A stretch of 64,000 nt of DNA from Streptomyces sp. V1I1 (GCF_030817355.1 NZ_JAUSZH010000001.1:1550001-1614000); one strand, 5' to 3'. Shown: positions 16,696-27,340, counted from the stretch's first letter. The notes: a model not told the origin generated them from the letters alone. Numbers and translations: made by a program.

Positions 16696-19600
16696 TGATC
16701 CATATCCCAGAAGTCTTCGTCCGTCATTGGCTTACCGCCGTACGGATCACGCGGAAGCGAATCGACGTCGTATCCGCGTGAGCGCAAAACGGCGACCCGG
16801 GTGTTTCCGTTCATGATGGTTCCATCTGGTTTCACCTTCAGCGACTCATCCCTACCGGAACGCAAGGAGAAGACAATGTCTTGGGTGTCTTGCTTGTGCC
16901 AGAAATCCAGCGAGCTTTTATCGAGCGAACTGTCCGGGTGCAGAGATTTCAGCGAAGGGCATCCACCGGAATTGTGAACCAGTACCGGCGTCTCGCCCGC
17001 CAGCACATAGTACGTGTGGAGGTCTTCAACTGTGAGGTTGTACGTACGCGCATGCTTGGTGAACGGGCGGTTGTTCGTCACGGTGACGGTGGCGCCATCG
17101 TCCGTGAGGAGTGTCGCGTTTGGCTGGAGTTGACCGGCTTCGATCCACCGCTTCTCGGAGGGGGACCAGAAGGGGTGCTCATGCGTGGCGATGAGCTTCT
17201 GGGGTCCGTCATCGGTCGCGATCGTCAGTTCATTGAAATACTTGTCGTCTTCGGTGCGAACCAGGCGTGAGACCTTGCGGCTGCCGGACTTTCCCGTCTC
17301 AGGGTCCGTCGCGAGGACTTCGTCTCCGACCTCGATGTCTTCAATGTCCTTCGTGGAACCATCAGCCATGAGGACGTCAGTGCCGGCGAGGAAACAGTTG
17401 CAGCTGCCGAGGAGCCTTCTCAGCGCCGCTGTGTCGCCGGGCGCAGCCTGAGCACTTTCGGCTTCGAGTCTGCCGTACAGGCCTCTCAGTTTGCTGCCGA
17501 ATGCAGCTAGGGTTGCGCCAGCGCCGAGGGATCCTCCCGCGGCGACCTGTATCTCGTTCTCTACGGTCTCGGCAGCGAGGCGGAGGCAGGCCGTCGCTGC
17601 CAGAGCGCAGCCGCCGATAACTGCGATGGCGACTCCGACCCATGGCTGCTTCGGGTCGAGTAGGCCAACTTCGTTCGCCGCCTTACAGAACGCGCCGTTG
17701 TCTTCCGCGGAACTTCCTTGGCAGAGACCGACTGCCCAGATGTGGATGGCGTCTTGGTAGGTGTTCCAAGGTGTCAGGATTCCCCGAGCTGCCATCTCCT
17801 TCGGAGTGAGGATCTTGACACCCCCGATTGTGGGCTGTCCCTGCGCGGGCGGAGCTCCCGGTGGGGCCGAGCCGCCGCCGCCCTTGACGGGAGTGCTGGT
17901 GTCTACGTTCCCGTCGTCGTCGTAGCAGGCGTAGTGCGTGCAGCCGGGGCCATTGCCGGGCGTCCAAACCGTGTCGGGGTTGCCGACGCTGCAGCCGTCG
18001 CAGAACAGACCGCTGGGGTCGGAGGAGGTGACCGGGGTGTTGTTGGCGTACGAGTACCCCTGCATCTGCTGGGGGTTCGTCAGATCCATTACTGGGTCGA
18101 CGCTGATGAAACGGCCGGTCGCTGGATCGTAGTCGCGGGCGCCGATGTGGGTGAAGCCGGTGATGGTGTCGATGTCGCCGCCGACGAAGCCTTTCTGGCC
18201 GGGCCAGAAGGTGGGAGCGGTGCCGCGGGGGGCGCCGTAGGGGAGTTGCTTGCGGCGGTTGGCTGCGAGGGTGGTGGCGCTGACGGACAGTTGGTTGGTG
18301 CCGTGGTGGTCGGCGACCAGGAGGCGGACCTTGCCGTCGCTGCTGGTGCGGATGGCGGAGCCGCCGGGCACGGTGTAGTAGCGGGTGCCGGCCAGGGTGC
18401 CGGTGGACTTGGTGAGGACGAGTTCCTGGCCGCCGGGTAGATACAGGGTGGTGGCGGTTGGTTCCCGCTTGAGGATGCGCGTGCCCTCGGCGTCATAGAG
18501 GAACTTGGTGGTTGCGCCGGAGATGGTGGAGGTGGCGAGTTTGCCTTCCTGGTTCCAGGTGAGGTCTTGGACGGCTCCGGTGGCGGGGGTCTTCTTCGTG
18601 AGGTTGCCGGTGGCGTCGTACTGGTAGGTGTCTGCCCCGGTGGCGCCGCCGTTGGCAGTGATGGTGCGGACGGCGTGCGGCTGGGCGGCGCCGGTGGTGG
18701 TGGGGTAGGTGTAGGTGCGGGTGGTGTCGGCGGTGATGGGGCCGGCTTTGTGCTGGGTTTCGGTGGCGCGGTCGCCGGTATTGGTGAAGGTCCAGCTGGT
18801 CCAGTACGGGTCTACGGTGCCGAGGGCCGGGGTGCCGGTTCCGTTGACCGGTTTGGTTGTGCAGGCATCCGCGGTGGTCCAGGCCTCGGACAGGCGGCGG
18901 GCCCAGTCGTAGGCGAAGCACTGGTCGTCGGCGATAGTGCCGTCGTTCTGGTCGTCGCGGATCCGGGTGACGTTGCCGACGGTGTCGTAGGTGTACTTGA
19001 TGTTCGACAGGGTCTGGGGGTTGGAGGTCTCGCGGTCGACGATTGAAGTGGCGAGGCGGCGGGTGACGGTGTCGTAGCCGAGGGTCTGGATGACGCGGGT
19101 GCCGAGGTTGCCGAGGGAGGCCTGGGCGAGTTCGCCGAACGGGGTGTAGCTGGCGCCGCGCAGGTAGACCTGGGACAGGGTGCCGTCGACGATGCCGAGT
19201 TGGTCTTGAGCGCCGTAGTGGTTGGTGACGGTTTCGGCGGGCAGGGCGGTGGTGGCGTTGGTGTTGCCGGTGCTGTAGGCGGCGGTGGCGGGCAGTCCGC
19301 TGACCGGGGTGAGGGTGGTGGCGATGGTGTAGGTGCCGGCGAGCTTTTCCTCACCGGTCACCGACGGCACCGTCACCGTCGTGCCGGTGGCGTGGCCGGC
19401 GGAGTCGTAGCCTGTCACGGCGGTCTTGTAGGCGGCTGCCGGGGTGAGGGAGGTGTCGTAGCGGGTGGAGGAGGCGGGCAGGCCCTTGCCGCCGGTGGCG
19501 GTGTCATACGTCCACTCGGCCAGCTTGGTGCCGGTGACAGAGCCGGTGCGCAGGCTGGTCCTGCGGCCGAGTTCGTCGTAAGTGGTAGCCAGAGTGCCGC

Positions 19601-22600
19601 GGGGATCCGTAGTGGTTTGGATGCGGCCGTCGGCGCCGTAGGCCATGCTGCTGGCGCCCTTGTCGGGGTCGGTGGTGGCGGTCTGCCGGCCACGCAGATC
19701 GTGGGTGTAAGTCCACGAGTTGCGGCTGGACGCGTCGGTGACCTTCTCGAGGTTGCCGGCCCGGTCGTAGGCGTAGGTGGTCTTCTCGTACTGGCTGGCG
19801 GCTGCGCCGATGAGCGGGTTGCGGTCCTTGTACTGGCGTCCCTCAATAGCGCGGCCGCGGATGTCGTTGATGGCGAGGGTCGCGGTGCCGCCGGCCGGCG
19901 GGACGGTGGAGGTCCAGGTGTCGCCGTAGGCGAAGGTGGTGCGCCACTTCTCCACGTTCAGCGACAGGGTGACCGTGGCCGTGGGACGGCCTCGGCCGTC
20001 GTACTCGGTGAGGACCGAGGTGGGAATCTGGTTCGGGGTGACCGTGAGCAGCGCGGTGGAGACGGCCTGGTCGTTGTAGAAGGGGGCATCGGCCTGGAAG
20101 GCGCGGCCATGGGTGTCGTAGAAGGTGCTGGTGACGGTCCGGCCGGTGGTGCCGATCGCATCCATCTGGGTCTGGCGCTCACGCAGCAGCGAGTCGTAGA
20201 TCGCGACACTGGTACCCCAGGTGCCGTTCTCGTACAGGTTCTTCGTCGTCACCGTGGACGGTGCGGTGGCGGAGATGTTGTACGCAAAGGTGGCATTGGG
20301 GTTGGCGGTGGTGGCGCGGCCTGCGCTCCAGACCTTCGTGAGGCGGCCGAGCGCGTCGTATTCACCGGTGGCGGCGCGCTGGTTGGGGTCAGTGACCTTC
20401 AAGGTGAGCCCGCGAAGCCCGTCTAGGGCGGTGGTGGTGCCGGGTCCCTTGGGGTTGGTGACCGTGACAGTGGTGGGCTGGGCACCGGTGGCGGGGGTGT
20501 AGGCCGTGGTGGCCGGCCGACCATCCTGACCCGCAGCGGAGACTATTCGCCCGTACTGGTCGTAAGCGGTCTGGGTGGTGGTCTCCCACACCAACTGGTC
20601 GTTGATGTCCAGCTTGGATGCCTGCTCAGTCTTCGTCACGTTGGCCTGCCCCGGGTTGGGGGCGACGCCGGATGCCTGACCGTCGTAGGAGGTGCGGGTG
20701 GATCCGGTGACGGCGGGATAGAGGTAGCCGAGCGCGCAGGGTGCCTGGGCGACGGTGGTGACCTGGGAGGGGTAGGAGATCAGCCAGTTGGTGGTGTCGG
20801 GGGTGACGTAGTAGGTGCGGGTGCACTTCGGCTTCACGCCGCGGGCGGTATCGCCGTCGTCGCCCTCGGCGGTCACCAGACCGTAGACCGGGTCGTAGTC
20901 GCGGGTGGTGGTCAGGGTGCGCCAGGTCGTGCCGTCGTCCAGCAGGGTGCTGGCGGCCTCGGTGACCGTGCCCGCATGCCGCGCGATGGCGTCCGGCAGC
21001 ACAGGGCCGGGGGTGCTCGGTTTGTCGGGATCAGTGATGCCGGTGATGTTCTGGGTGGCGGTCGGGTCGGATTCCCACGGGGTGTAAGTGGTCTTGGCGA
21101 CCACCTTGCCGCCGGTCCCGTCCTTGTCGTAGGTGCGGGTCTGCGCGGGTCGGCCGGCAAAGTCGTCGCGGTCGGTGACGCCGTTGATCTTGGCCGCGGG
21201 CCTGGGGCTGCCGTCAGCGAGAGTGTCACCGGCCATGCCGAGGAAGTAGCTGGTCTCGGACCTGGTGCGGTTGGTTGCGCCGGTCAGGGTGCGGACCGTG
21301 CCGTAGCCGCGAAAGACACTCCAGCTGCGATGCTTGTCAACGGCGAACTCGGATGTCTCGCGGCGCCAGTTCGGTCCGTTGTCGTACTCGTAGGTGGTGG
21401 TCTTCGACGGCGAGCCGGTGCCAGCGGTGGTGTCGTCCTCGATGACCTGGGTGACCAGGTACTTGTGGAACCAGTCCTTTACCGGGTCGACCGCGCCGTC
21501 CGGGGTCCACCAGGACGGGTAGCAGCGTTTGGTGTTCTGGTCCGGGGAGGACGGCAGGCTGGTGGACGTGCACTCGGTGGGGCTGTAGGTGACGAGGGTC
21601 TGGCCGCCGGTCTCGCTGGTGATCTGGGTGATGCGGTACTTGTTCAGCGGCGGCCGTCCCTCGGCGGAGTCCACACGGTTCGGCATCGGCGTCCCGCCGA
21701 AGGTGGTCTTCGGCAACGTCAGGTCCGCGAGGGCGCCGGCCTTGCCGGTGTGCTGGATCGACTCCAGCCACAACGCCGGCTTTGAGACGTCACCTGTGGC
21801 CGGGAAGGACTGGGCCAGCGTCCAAGTATCGACCGGCTGCATTGTGCTGCCTTGCAGGGCAAAGGTGTTGATGTCGGTCAGCCGCTTCCGGGACCAGAAC
21901 GACGGCGACGGCTTCAAGCACTGCTTACCCGCGGTGCAGTCCAAGTCGACCGGGACGTCCGGCCAGTTCGTGGCGTGGTCCGCATCGAAAGTGCCGCAGT
22001 TCGCGAGGCACCGCTCCGCCACACCGAACATCACCCGGCCCGCCGGATTGACCGTCGCAGGAACGGCACCGGCGCGCAGGCCATAGTCGATGCGGCTCAA
22101 GTACCCACCACGGATGTATGAGACCGGGTCATCGACCTTCAGGTTCTGCGCGTAGTAACCGGTCTCCTTGGAGTAGTACAAGGCCATGGCGTTGTGGTGC
22201 GGGTCAACGACGTAGTCGAGGTTCCAGCGCCAGCCCTGCGTTGCCGCGGACGAGGCGAAGTCCGATCCGTGGCCGGGCTCGCCGCTGTGGTTGCCGTAGA
22301 CCGGAGCAGTGAAGACGGAGTTCGTCTCCTCCTTGCCGTTGGTCCACCCGGGCAGGCGGTTCTTGCCGAACCAGTACTGGGTGCCGTCCAGCGAGGTGAC
22401 TTTCCAGTACTCGTAGTCCTCGTCACCGTTGACATCGTTCGGGGAGCTGCCGAGGATCCGCTCGACGCGTGAGCCATCGTCGTCGGCGAGCTTCCATACG
22501 CTCTTACCCGCATCCCACACCAGGGCGGTAGACGTGCCGTTCAGGGAGAGTGTTGCGTTCTGCGACTTCCAGCACAGATCGCCGACCTTCTCCGTGTTGT

Positions 22601-23720
22601 TACCGCCCTGCTTGTCGTTCTCACAACCGGCATAGCTGCGCTCGATGAACCCCGGCGAGTAGTCCCATCCCTCACCGATCCACGATGTCTGGTTGTTCGT
22701 CGACGACGTGCGGCCGTCCACCGCAGAAGAGCTGTACGACAGCGCCACCTTCGGCTGCAGACCGCCCGGGACGGACGGCACGCCCAGCGGCGCACTCCAG
22801 CCGAACGCACCGGAGTTCCCGCCGGCCGACCACGACCCGGACGGGGACAGCGAGGTCGCCTTGAACGATCCCTCACCGCCATCCGCGCTGGCCGCGGCCG
22901 CCAGCACCATCATGCTGCTCCCAGCAGTGGTGCCCGCCGCCGCAGACGACTGCTTGCCGCTGCCTTGGGCGGCCGGGAACGCTACGGTCGCGGTGAGCGT
23001 GCGGGCGGCGGTGTTGTTGTTGGTCGCCAGCGGCACGCCCTTGAGGCACTCGGCCTTGCCCGGGGTGGTCAGCGCGCAGGCAGGAAGCTGGACCAGGCGC
23101 AGCCGGGAGGACCAGCCAGCGCCGAAGGCCGACTCGATGCTCGCGTAGTCGACCTGGACGTCGGCCGCACCGGGTGGGGTGGTGGTGGCGGTCGGTTGTA
23201 TCGAGAGCAGCAGGCCCTGGATCCCGGCCCGTTGCGTGGTCTTGCGGTCGGCGAGCCTCACGCGCACGCGGTCCGGGCTCGCCGTACCCGCGGTGCGGGT
23301 GCCGGCTTTGGTTCCGGCAGCGGCGGTGGCCGGCCGACCGACTCGGACTGGCAGTGACCCCGCTTGGACTCGCTGACGGTCGGCGGCCTTCCTGGTCATG
23401 GTGCCCGGGGCGCCGGGCAGCACGACGTCCGCCTGCCCGGCGGCCGGCCAGGCGATCTTCCTCGGCGGATGCCAGCGGTGGCGCTGCGAGGGCGAGCGCA
23501 TCACCGAGCGGTTGACGGTCAGGTCCTTGCCTGGCACCGATGCGGTCTTCTGCACCGGCCGCAGCGAGAACTCGCCACCGGGCTTCGCCCAGGCGGGCGC
23601 GGACAGCAGCGAGAAGATCAGAGCCGTGTAGAGCAGGCCGACCGAGGCGGCCTGCGTACGACGCAACCGCAATAGCGGGTGAATCGAAAACGGCATGCCA
23701 AAGCGACGGCGGAACAGCAT
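16692..23720 (-). CDS. Secreted Rhs/YD-repeat polymorphic toxin with HINT domain and ParB-like tip
   Basis: About 2342 aa from ATG 23720, which follows AGGGGTGGGG; GTG 23795 is an alternative. An N-terminal export signal (VGLLYTALIFSLLSAPAWA) is followed by a spore-coat/SpvB-like beta region (GAFGWSAPLGVPSVPGG; LSYSSSAVDGRTS). Many YD repeats (YDxxGR, TYDTVGN) and the core end GRFISVDPVMD...SDPSGLF come next, at about 18000. A hydrophobic pretoxin segment and a HINT autoprocessing domain (NCFLAGTDVLMADGS ... THEHPFW ... LVHNSG, about 16975-17405) follow. The last approximately 95 residues are the variable tip: DGTIMNGNTRVAVLRSRGYD resembles box II of ParB/sulfiredoxin-fold nucleases. The Rhs shell is thought to encapsulate and release the tip in rival cells. 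The toxin activity is inferred. Confidence 0.9.
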   Translation of the reverse strand: MLFRRRFGMPFSIHPLLRLRRTQAASVGLLYTALIFSLLSAPAWAKPGGEFSLRPVQKTASVPGKDLTVNRSVMRSPSQRHRWHPPRKIAWPAAGQADVVLPGAPGTMTRKAADRQRVQAGSLPVRVGRPATAAAGTKAGTRTAGTASPDRVRVRLADRKTTQRAGIQGLLLSIQPTATTTPPGAADVQVDYASIESAFGAGWSSRLRLVQLPACALTTPGKAECLKGVPLATNNNTAARTLTATVAFPAAQGSGKQSSAAAGTTAGSSMMVLAAAASADGGEGSFKATSLSPSGSWSAGGNSGAFGWSAPLGVPSVPGGLQPKVALSYSSSAVDGRTSSTNNQTSWIGEGWDYSPGFIERSYAGCENDKQGGNNTEKVGDLCWKSQNATLSLNGTSTALVWDAGKSVWKLADDDGSRVERILGSSPNDVNGDEDYEYWKVTSLDGTQYWFGKNRLPGWTNGKEETNSVFTAPVYGNHSGEPGHGSDFASSAATQGWRWNLDYVVDPHHNAMALYYSKETGYYAQNLKVDDPVSYIRGGYLSRIDYGLRAGAVPATVNPAGRVMFGVAERCLANCGTFDADHATNWPDVPVDLDCTAGKQCLKPSPSFWSRKRLTDINTFALQGSTMQPVDTWTLAQSFPATGDVSKPALWLESIQHTGKAGALADLTLPKTTFGGTPMPNRVDSAEGRPPLNKYRITQITSETGGQTLVTYSPTECTSTSLPSSPDQNTKRCYPSWWTPDGAVDPVKDWFHKYLVTQVIEDDTTAGTGSPSKTTTYEYDNGPNWRRETSEFAVDKHRSWSVFRGYGTVRTLTGATNRTRSETSYFLGMAGDTLADGSPRPAAKINGVTDRDDFAGRPAQTRTYDKDGTGGKVVAKTTYTPWESDPTATQNITGITDPDKPSTPGPVLPDAIARHAGTVTEAASTLLDDGTTWRTLTTTRDYDPVYGLVTAEGDDGDTARGVKPKCTRTYYVTPDTTNWLISYPSQVTTVAQAPCALGYLYPAVTGSTRTSYDGQASGVAPNPGQANVTKTEQASKLDINDQLVWETTTQTAYDQYGRIVSAAGQDGRPATTAYTPATGAQPTTVTVTNPKGPGTTTALDGLRGLTLKVTDPNQRAATGEYDALGRLTKVWSAGRATTANPNATFAYNISATAPSTVTTKNLYENGTWGTSVAIYDSLLRERQTQMDAIGTTGRTVTSTFYDTHGRAFQADAPFYNDQAVSTALLTVTPNQIPTSVLTEYDGRGRPTATVTLSLNVEKWRTTFAYGDTWTSTVPPAGGTATLAINDIRGRAIEGRQYKDRNPLIGAAASQYEKTTYAYDRAGNLEKVTDASSRNSWTYTHDLRGRQTATTDPDKGASSMAYGADGRIQTTTDPRGTLATTYDELGRRTSLRTGSVTGTKLAEWTYDTATGGKGLPASSTRYDTSLTPAAAYKTAVTGYDSAGHATGTTVTVPSVTGEEKLAGTYTIATTLTPVSGLPATAAYSTGNTNATTALPAETVTNHYGAQDQLGIVDGTLSQVYLRGASYTPFGELAQASLGNLGTRVIQTLGYDTVTRRLATSIVDRETSNPQTLSNIKYTYDTVGNVTRIRDDQNDGTIADDQCFAYDWARRLSEAWTTADACTTKPVNGTGTPALGTVDPYWTSWTFTNTGDRATETQHKAGPITADTTRTYTYPTTTGAAQPHAVRTITANGGATGADTYQYDATGNLTKKTPATGAVQDLTWNQEGKLATSTISGATTKFLYDAEGTRILKREPTATTLYLPGGQELVLTKSTGTLAGTRYYTVPGGSAIRTSSDGKVRLLVADHHGTNQLSVSATTLAANRRKQLPYGAPRGTAPTFWPGQKGFVGGDIDTITGFTHIGARDYDPATGRFISVDPVMDLTNPQQMQGYSYANNTPVTSSDPSGLFCDGCSVGNPDTVWTPGNGPGCTHYACYDDDGNVDTSTPVKGGGGSAPPGAPPAQGQPTIGGVKILTPKEMAARGILTPWNTYQDAIHIWAVGLCQGSSAEDNGAFCKAANEVGLLDPKQPWVGVAIAVIGGCALAATACLRLAAETVENEIQVAAGGSLGAGATLAAFGSKLRGLYGRLEAESAQAAPGDTAALRRLLGSCNCFLAGTDVLMADGSTKDIEDIEVGDEVLATDPETGKSGSRKVSRLVRTEDDKYFNELTIATDDGPQKLIATHEHPFWSPSEKRWIEAGQLQPNATLLTDDGATVTVTNNRPFTKHARTYNLTVEDLHTYYVLAGETPVLVHNSGGCPSLKSLHPDSSLDKSSLDFWHKQDTQDIVFSLRSGRDESLKVKPDGTIMNGNTRVAVLRSRGYDVDSLPRDPYGGKPMTDEDFWDMDQ

Positions 23721-24033
23721 TAAAAACCCCACCCCTAGGACCCGCATCATGTGCCGAACGCGCAAATAAAACCCGACTCGATGGCACGCACACAAGACCC
23801 TGATCGTTTCGGTACAAGGAAAGTTCTCGAGACGAGATCAAGGTCCTCACCAGGGTGAACATAACGGCAAATAGAAAGTGATCAACTAGGTAGAATTCAG
23901 AATAGAAGGGCAGGAATTCATCGGTCCGCTTGTGTAGACGGCGGCGTCAGCGGCCTCGCTGCGAAATACGGCACAGGTGTGAGTAATCTGCGGGTCTCAG
24001 CCATCCTGCGCGTGCGCTCCAGAAAGGCGCCCC
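23721..24033. promoter_or_regulatory. Divergent intergenic region between Rhs toxin and FG-GAP protein genes
   Basis: AT-rich stretch (about 23858-23930) between two divergent secreted-protein genes; it must hold both promoters. TCACC-AG-GGTGA (23848-23859) is a small inverted repeat and GAATTC occurs twice (23892-23897, 23912-23917). No confident -10/-35 pair was assigned. Confidence 0.4.
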
Positions 24034-27000
24034 ATGACAAACCCGTACACGACGGGCTGCAGAAGAAAACGCTCTATAGCGTTTCTTCTCGCCCTCGGAC
24101 TCCCGTTGACGGCCGTCACCACGCTGGTCCTTCCTTCCCCCGGAGCCGCCGCCGCCAGCGCGCCGCCGAAGGCGTCCGCCTCCGAGGTGGAGGCGTTCGA
24201 TGTCGCCGCGAAGACCGGGCAACGCGTGGAGATCCTCGACCGGCGGGAGGAGACCGCGGAGGTCTTCGCCAATCCCGACGGCACCACCACCCGCCGCCAG
24301 CACTCCACCCCGGTTTGGTCCCGTTACGAAGGCGTGTGGAAGAAGGCGGACGCCACGATCGTCCGGCACGGCGACGGCACGATCGGCCCCGCCTCACCGG
24401 CCTTCGGCATCACCTTCTCCGGCGGCGGTACCGGCCCGCTGGCGACCATGACCAAGGGCGGCAAGAGCCTGTCGCTGTCCTGGCCGACCGCGCTTCCGCA
24501 GCCGGTCCTGGACGGCAACACCGCTCTGTACAAGTCGGTTCTGCCGGACATAGACCTGAAGGTCATCGCCGAAGTCGACGGCTTCGCCGAACACCTGATC
24601 ATCAACACCCGGCAGGCCGCCGCGAACCCCGCAGTCAAGAGCATCAAGCTCGGTATCGCCACCATGGGTGTCACCCTTACCGACGACGCCGGGGACAACC
24701 TGACTGCCAAGGACGCCGACGGCAATGTCGTCTTCAGCGCCCCCCGCCCGAAGATGTGGGAGCAGCCGGCCGCCACCGATGAGCAGCCAAGGGTCAGCGG
24801 GGCGCGCCTGGCCACTGCGGACACCGCCGACCAGCCGCAGACCGCGCCGGTGAGCGCCGATGTCTCCGGCAACACGCTGACGCTGACCCCGGACCCCACG
24901 CTGCTAGCCACCGCGGACCAGTTCCCGCTGGTGGTGGATCCGCCGTTCACCGGTGGGTACCGGGAGAAGTGGGCGGTCGTGTATTCGGCGACACCAGGTG
25001 AGGCGTACCCGAACGGGTCCGGCTGGCACTCCGGCACGCCCAGCGACGAGCCGCGGGTCGGCTACAACGGCACTGGCGCCACACGGTCGTTCTTCGCGAT
25101 GAACACCAACGGCCTGGAGCAGGCCGACATCCTCGACGCGACCTTCGCCGTGGTCGAGACACACTCCTGGGGCTGCAACGCCACTGCCGCCGGGCCGACA
25201 GAGCTGTGGTCAACCGGCGGCATCACCACCACACCCACCTGGAGTAATCAGCCGAGCTGGGCCACCAAGCTCGCCTCCGACTCCTACGCCCACGGCAACC
25301 CCACCTTCTGCCCGGGGAACCTGGGGCACGATTACAGCTCCACCGCGTTGACGAACTACATCCAGCAGGCGGCCGACAGCGGCTGGGGAAGCGTGGCCTT
25401 CGGCATGCGCGCCGCCAGTGGCTACGAGTACAACACTGAGAGTTTCAAGCGGTTCACCAACAGCCCTGCTCTGGAAGTTACCTACAACTACAAGCCCACC
25501 GTCAGCAGCGCCAAGGCCTATGAGGGGTCCTGGAGTCCGGGTGGCGACGGCAACAAGCCGGTTCCGTGCGGTGACGTGATCGGCAACAGCGGGCTGGCTC
25601 TGACGGCACTACTCAAGGACCAGGACGGCGGAACGGTCACCGGCGAGTTCTCCGTGACCACCTCCGGCGGCAGCGCGGTGTCCTTCAGTCCCTCCACCGA
25701 CACCGTGTCCACCGGGCAGACGGCCTCGGTCTCCGTGCCCTACTCCAAGCTGGCCAACGGGTCATACACCTGGAAGGTCCGCGCCAAGGACCAAGAGGGA
25801 ACCACCAGCAGCTACTCGGCCCCTTGCGCCTTCACCGTGGACCGGGTCGGCCCCGCCGAAGCCGTGACCGTGACGAACACCGACGGCACAGCGGCCAATG
25901 AAGCCACCGACAAGTACCCGGCCCGCAAGAGCGTCCAGCTGAAGCTCTACAACTCCGCCAACGACATTGCAGGCTTCTGCTGGTCAATGGACGGATATCT
26001 GTCCGCCTCCAGCGTCCGCTGCCACAACGGTACCTGGGTGAACGTCGGAGCGGACCGCCACACCGCCACCATCGACGTGATCCCCACCGGCTGGCCGAAC
26101 AGCACCCTGCACGTGGTTGCCTACGACACTGCCGACAACCACTCCCCCCTCGACAACATCAAGGACGCGGTCACCCTCAGCACGACCAAGTCCGAGTTCG
26201 TCTACGCCCCGGGGAAGGACCCGGGCACCGGCTTTGCCCGCACGGACCTGCCCGGGGACCTGAACGGCGACGGCTACGGCGACATGGTCGCCACCGACGA
26301 CACCAACAAGTTGCGTCTGTACGCCGGGGACGGCACCGGCAAGGTCGCCCCCGCCCAAACGGTCGGAATCGGCGGCTGGGGCGGCGCTCTCATCGCGCAC
26401 CGCGGCGACCTCGTCGGTTTCGCCAGCCCGACCGCGGAGCCCGACGGCTACGAGGACTTCGTGGTGCGTCTGAGCGACAACAAGCTCTACATCTACGGCG
26501 GCACCGGCCTCGGCACCCCCGCCTTCGACACCCGCACCGAACTGCCCCACCCGAGCGTGGACGACGCCACAGACTGGAGACGCCTCCGGCAGATCATCGC
26601 TCCCGGCGACATCGACGGCAACACGACGGCCGGCCACGTCGGCGGCAACGACCTCATCACCATCGAATGCAAAGACGATGGCTGCACCAACGCTGCCCTG
26701 TGGCTCTACACCGGCAACACGATCGGCGACGCACAGAACAATTCGCAGGACCAGACCGAGCCGTTCGACCTGTACAACCGTGTCAACCTCGGCCTCGCCG
26801 GCTGGAAGGACTACACCAACCTCGCTGTCGGTGACCAGAACGGCGACGGCGTCAAGGACCTCGTCGCCCGCGACCCCGGCACCGGCCAGCTCTACCTCTA
26901 CCCCGGCCAGATCACCAGCGGAGTCTTCTCCCTGGGCACACGGTCCACATACGGAAACGCCGGCTGGCAGCAGCGCCCCCACCTGGCCTCCCCCGGCAAC

Positions 27001-27288
27001 GCCCAGGGAACGGTCAGCACCGCCACCTACAGCGACCCGGACGCCGGCACGGACATCACCTACCGTCAGTTCCAGCCTACGAGCGGGGAGACGTATGGCG
27101 ATGTGTGGGCCACCACACCGGCCGACCCCACCCTGACCGTCCCCTACGTCGACGACGTCGGCGCAGCCAAGACGACCACCTGCCCCACCGGCTGCCTCCT
27201 GTTCTACCCCGGCGGACCCACCACGCACCGAAGCCCCCGCCTGGTGGGCCTCGGCTCATGGGACACCAGCATCACTGGCATCTTCTAG
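24034..27288 (+). CDS. Secreted DNRLRE/FG-GAP repeat protein, divergent partner of the Rhs toxin
   Basis: 1084 aa with a signal peptide (RSIAFLLALGLPLTAVTTLVLPS). The N-terminal DNRLRE-type region (PVWSRYEGVWKKADATIV, YKSVLPDIDLKVIAE, FPLVVDPPFTG, SFFAMNTNGLEQADILDATF) is the arrangement often found in front of Streptomyces Rhs shells. A beta-sandwich part follows, then FG-GAP/VCBS calcium-binding repeats (DLNGDGYGDMVATD, DIDGNTTAGHVGG, DQNGDGVKDLVARD). GAAAGG precedes the ATG. It is divergent from the Rhs gene across about 310 bp, so the two are likely co-expressed. It may be a wall-bound adhesin or carrier for the toxin (inference). Confidence 0.85.
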   Translation: MTNPYTTGCRRKRSIAFLLALGLPLTAVTTLVLPSPGAAAASAPPKASASEVEAFDVAAKTGQRVEILDRREETAEVFANPDGTTTRRQHSTPVWSRYEGVWKKADATIVRHGDGTIGPASPAFGITFSGGGTGPLATMTKGGKSLSLSWPTALPQPVLDGNTALYKSVLPDIDLKVIAEVDGFAEHLIINTRQAAANPAVKSIKLGIATMGVTLTDDAGDNLTAKDADGNVVFSAPRPKMWEQPAATDEQPRVSGARLATADTADQPQTAPVSADVSGNTLTLTPDPTLLATADQFPLVVDPPFTGGYREKWAVVYSATPGEAYPNGSGWHSGTPSDEPRVGYNGTGATRSFFAMNTNGLEQADILDATFAVVETHSWGCNATAAGPTELWSTGGITTTPTWSNQPSWATKLASDSYAHGNPTFCPGNLGHDYSSTALTNYIQQAADSGWGSVAFGMRAASGYEYNTESFKRFTNSPALEVTYNYKPTVSSAKAYEGSWSPGGDGNKPVPCGDVIGNSGLALTALLKDQDGGTVTGEFSVTTSGGSAVSFSPSTDTVSTGQTASVSVPYSKLANGSYTWKVRAKDQEGTTSSYSAPCAFTVDRVGPAEAVTVTNTDGTAANEATDKYPARKSVQLKLYNSANDIAGFCWSMDGYLSASSVRCHNGTWVNVGADRHTATIDVIPTGWPNSTLHVVAYDTADNHSPLDNIKDAVTLSTTKSEFVYAPGKDPGTGFARTDLPGDLNGDGYGDMVATDDTNKLRLYAGDGTGKVAPAQTVGIGGWGGALIAHRGDLVGFASPTAEPDGYEDFVVRLSDNKLYIYGGTGLGTPAFDTRTELPHPSVDDATDWRRLRQIIAPGDIDGNTTAGHVGGNDLITIECKDDGCTNAALWLYTGNTIGDAQNNSQDQTEPFDLYNRVNLGLAGWKDYTNLAVGDQNGDGVKDLVARDPGTGQLYLYPGQITSGVFSLGTRSTYGNAGWQQRPHLASPGNAQGTVSTATYSDPDAGTDITYRQFQPTSGETYGDVWATTPADPTLTVPYVDDVGAAKTTTCPTGCLLFYPGGPTTHRSPRLVGLGSWDTSITGIF

Positions 27289-27298
27289 ATGAGCTCCA

Positions 27299-27340
27299 GC
27301 CGCGGTGCGAGGGGGGCGTACGTCCACGTCGCACCGCGGC
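27299..27340 (+). terminator. Terminator after the FG-GAP protein gene
   Basis: Perfect 12-bp inverted repeat GCCGCGGTGCGA / TCGCACCGCGGC, 10 nt after the stop codon. The 250 nt from here to 27590 hold no gene. Confidence 0.75.
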
